Shown: positions 51,325 to 53,593 of the stretch, piece after piece
Layout of the letters: each line of letters starts with the position of its first letter
How positions within the stretch are numbered: the stretch's first letter is position 1
NCBI GenBank assembly: GCA_014382445.1
Contig: JACNJS010000010.1
Span: forward strand, 213,548-267,140
From: Bacteroidota bacterium
GTDB lineage: Bacteria > Bacteroidota > Bacteroidia > Bacteroidales > F082
Direction of reading: 5' to 3'
Length of the DNA: 53,593 nt
Notes under the pieces: model-generated
The model's input: only the letters and a program-made list of their open reading frames with translations
Told to the model about the DNA's origin: nothing
Database searches by the model: none
Made by a program: the position numbers and the translations under genes

Positions 51325-53412
51325 ATGAAATCAAAAGTTTTACTTAGCATTTTGGTGATATTTACAGTTACTGCAAGTATCTTCGCAAAAGACATTAGCT
51401 TATCAAAAGCTGAACAAGTTGCCGTTAATTTCTTTTTTCAAAAATCGAATCAATATGGCGACGCAATAAACTACTATGATTTAAATATTTCTGAAACTTA
51501 TTTAGTTGATCAGTCATATTATGTAATTAATTTTGAAAACGGTTGGGTAGTCGTGTCAGCAAACGATGTTATGACCCCTGTTCTTGGTTATAATTTTTCA
51601 AAAAGTTTTCCTGAAATTGATGATCAAATAGACAATTTTAAAAGCTGGATGCAAACTTATGTTGATCAGGTAAATTTTATTCGTGAAAATGATATTGAAG
51701 CTGCTGTTGATGTAATTGAAGCATGGAATACTTATACAACTAATGATCCATCAGTCTTTAATTTAAGAGGCGACCGCGACATCGATCCCTTATTAACAAA
51801 CATGTGGAATCAGGACAATCCTTACAATGCAATGTGTCCTGTTGATGCTGCAGGCCCCGGCGGACATGTTTATGTGGGTTGTGTTGCTACTGCTATGTCG
51901 ATGATAATGCATTACTGGAGATATCCTCTCCAGGGAACAGGTTCTCACAGTTATTACATATACCCTTATGGTACACAAAGTGCCAACTTTGGCGAAGCTG
52001 ATTATGATTGGAATGGTATGACTGATGTTATTAATAATAAATTCATTTGGGAGATTGCCGAAATAAGTTTCCATTCTGCTGTTTCTGTTGACATGGCGTT
52101 CTCACCTGATGGATCAGGAGCTTATAGTAATGATGTTCCCTATGCTCTTATTAATTATTTTAATTACCAGTCGGCTGTACAGTACCTGTCTAAAAACAGC
52201 TATCCCACTTCAACCTGGGAAAACATGATGCAAACAGAGTTAAACAACTTCCGACCAATTTATTACTCAGGACGTAATACTGATAATGGTGGCCATGCAT
52301 TTGTTTGCGATGGATATCAGGGAACTAATTACTACCATTTTAATTTTGGATGGAGTGGCTCTGGCAATGGATTTTATTCGCTGCAGGATATAAACGGATT
52401 TTACCTGCAACAGGGAATGGTAAGAAACATTTATCCTGGCGATGCATCCTATCCATATATTGTAACCGGACAGACGGATCTTGGTAATCTTGTTGGATCA
52501 TTTACTGATGGTAGCGGACCAGCCGAAGATTATCCGATTGGTATGGATGCTTCATGGTTGATTTCCCCACAAAACGAAATAGATTCAGTAACAAGTATTA
52601 CGCTTTCTTTTATCGAATTTAATACTGCCAGCAGCGACATGTTTCGCATTTATGATGGCGGTGATGAAAGTGCCGAGTTATTGGGTGAATTCTCGGGTAA
52701 CAATCTGCCTTCCAATATAAGTTCAAGTGGCAACCAATTATATATAACATTTAGCTCCACCGGCACCGGTGAGGGATTTAAATTAGAATATGTTGCCCAA
52801 ATTCCTACATGGTGTTCTTCAGAAGTTTTTTCTGAACCAGCTGGAACAATTACCGATGGCAGTTTTGACTTTTATTACAATAATGCCACCAACTGTGTTT
52901 TTACCCTTACCCACCCTGAAGCTGTAAGATACACACTTGATTTTACTGCCATGGCTACCGAAGAAGATTTAGATAATATTAGAGTATATAATGGTGCTAC
53001 AGGTTCTTTGGTAGGTGAATTCTCCGGCCACACCCTGCCCGACCCAATTGTGATTGATGCAAACGCTGTTCTACTAATGTGGAGTACAAACTCAACAATT
53101 AGAGATGAAGGATGGTCGGTTGATTATAATGTTGATGGTGTTGGTTTTGAAGAAACAATCGTTGAAAACCTATCAATATTTCCAAATCCTACTACCGGTT
53201 TGTTGAATATTAATTTCAATGCAGAAAAACAAAGGAATATTAATATTAAACTTATCAGTATTACCGGACAGGTAATTTTGGATGAAGAAATGAACTCAGT
53301 GTCTGGTCAGTACAATAATAATTTCGATATTAGTAATAATGCTAAAGGAATTTATTTGCTTAGCATTACCACTGATAATAAAAAAATAGACAGTAAGATT
53401 GTATTAAAATAA
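51325..53412 (+). CDS. T9SS-exported C10-family cysteine protease with CUB-like domains
   Basis: The 695-residue protein has a signal peptide, an inhibitory propeptide (about 22-130, streptopain/SpeB type), and a C10 papain-like catalytic domain: Cys186 in VGCVATAMSMIMHYW and His324 in NGGHAFVCDGY, with FNFGWSGSGNGFY. Two beta-rich CUB-type segments follow (about 380-495 and 498-605; YDGGDESAELLGEFSG, YNGATGSLVGEFSG), then a T9SS type A sorting domain (from LSIFPNPTTGLLNINF to KIVLK). It is a secreted protein-degrading enzyme. A single-gene unit with its own promoter and a strong terminator. Confidence 0.93.
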   Translation: MKSKVLLSILVIFTVTASIFAKDISLSKAEQVAVNFFFQKSNQYGDAINYYDLNISETYLVDQSYYVINFENGWVVVSANDVMTPVLGYNFSKSFPEIDDQIDNFKSWMQTYVDQVNFIRENDIEAAVDVIEAWNTYTTNDPSVFNLRGDRDIDPLLTNMWNQDNPYNAMCPVDAAGPGGHVYVGCVATAMSMIMHYWRYPLQGTGSHSYYIYPYGTQSANFGEADYDWNGMTDVINNKFIWEIAEISFHSAVSVDMAFSPDGSGAYSNDVPYALINYFNYQSAVQYLSKNSYPTSTWENMMQTELNNFRPIYYSGRNTDNGGHAFVCDGYQGTNYYHFNFGWSGSGNGFYSLQDINGFYLQQGMVRNIYPGDASYPYIVTGQTDLGNLVGSFTDGSGPAEDYPIGMDASWLISPQNEIDSVTSITLSFIEFNTASSDMFRIYDGGDESAELLGEFSGNNLPSNISSSGNQLYITFSSTGTGEGFKLEYVAQIPTWCSSEVFSEPAGTITDGSFDFYYNNATNCVFTLTHPEAVRYTLDFTAMATEEDLDNIRVYNGATGSLVGEFSGHTLPDPIVIDANAVLLMWSTNSTIRDEGWSVDYNVDGVGFEETIVENLSIFPNPTTGLLNINFNAEKQRNINIKLISITGQVILDEEMNSVSGQYNNNFDISNNAKGIYLLSITTDNKKIDSKIVLK

Positions 53413-53482
53413 ACAGAAAATCGAATTGAAAAGAGAGGTGCTGAAAAAATGAGGCCACTGAAAAAGTATTTTAAATAATAGA

Positions 53483-53527
53483 AGCAGTAAAAACTATGAT
53501 TTTCTCTTCGTTTTTACTGCTTTTTTT
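53483..53527 (+). terminator. Strong Rho-independent terminator
   Basis: AGCAGTAAAAAC (53483-53494) pairs perfectly with GTTTTTACTGCT (53510-53521) and runs into seven T (53521-53527). It ends the protease transcript 70 bp downstream, or shields an insertion sequence starting nearby from read-through; the spacing allows either. Confidence 0.8.
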
Positions 53528-53556
53528 GTATCTTGGTATGTAAAGATATCAGATAT

Positions 53557-53593
53557 ATGCTAGTACAACAACAGAGTCTGCCTTTGAGTTCTT
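53557..53593 (+). CDS. Start of an open frame cut by the window edge, possibly an IS1182-type transposase
   Basis: Twelve codons are visible (MLVQQQSLPLSS) before the window ends. The word resembles the first residues of some IS1182-family transposases of Bacteroidota, but twelve residues cannot settle it. It starts 30 bp after the T-run of the terminator. Confidence 0.25.
   Translation, partial: MLVQQQSLPLSS

Noticed and set aside
51793-52074. His/Cys-rich open frame opposite the C10 protease
   Set aside because: It is antisense to the catalytic domain; its composition reflects the complementary codons.

Overview
The window is AT-rich chromosomal DNA from a member of the Bacteroidota, most likely an environmental Bacteroidales/Marinilabiliales-type organism; the order is my inference. 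The grounds are type IX secretion (T9SS) C-terminal sorting domains on several secreted proteins, TAnnTTTG-type promoter boxes upstream of many genes, few Shine-Dalgarno sites, short-form ProS, a GH97 enzyme, a GWxTD protein, CreD, an RprX/RprY-like two-component pair and a cobalamin riboswitch in front of a TonB-dependent receptor. There are no rRNA or tRNA genes, no CRISPR array and no prophage. Most of the window is ordinary chromosome; the accessory or decaying part is about 29.8-44 kb.

Region 1 (1-14.4 kb): a FadL-like outer-membrane protein (cut by the window edge), a Tyr/Ser-rich lipoprotein, proS, a PagL-like lipid A deacylase coupled to a GIN-domain lipoprotein, a receiver-mazG-PAP2 phosphatase cluster, and a secreted 263-aa protein divergent from a histidine kinase/response regulator pair. 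Four GTTAA repeats at helical spacing lie between the last two. A long RelA/SpoT protein follows that has lost its hydrolase residues.

Region 2 (14.7-28.5 kb): a beta-barrel protein and DUF985 cupin, a PfkB kinase, a PadR-PspC pair with a large palindromic operator, aroQ, a GT2 glycosyltransferase, a GWxTD protein, a SAM methyltransferase convergent with an uncharacterised class I isoprenoid synthase-like protein, sucC, lolD and a large TPR protein.

Region 3 (28.6-44 kb): a metallo-hydrolase, the degenerate 3' end of a group II intron (domain V, domain VI and a broken maturase tail), a Fic protein, a methyltransferase, then a locus where 5' pieces of nnr occur three times with unrelated genes between them (thioesterase, membrane protein, arylamine N-acetyltransferase). 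After intact nnr come an orphan GroES, an amidohydrolase fragment, a repeat-rich secreted protein, a SusB-like GH97 enzyme, a frameshifted SnoaL-like gene, a DUF4160/DUF2442 pair and a creD broken by an apparent internal deletion.

Region 4 (44.1-53.6 kb): a cobalamin riboswitch heads four genes: a beta-propeller with a T9SS tag, a second T9SS-tagged surface protein, a BtuB-like TonB receptor and a BtuG-like beta-propeller lipoprotein. I read this as a vitamin B12 (or corrinoid) capture system in which two surface proteins are delivered by T9SS instead of as lipoproteins. It is followed by hutI (opposite strand), a T9SS-exported C10 cysteine protease with a strong terminator, and the first codons of what may be a transposase at the right edge.
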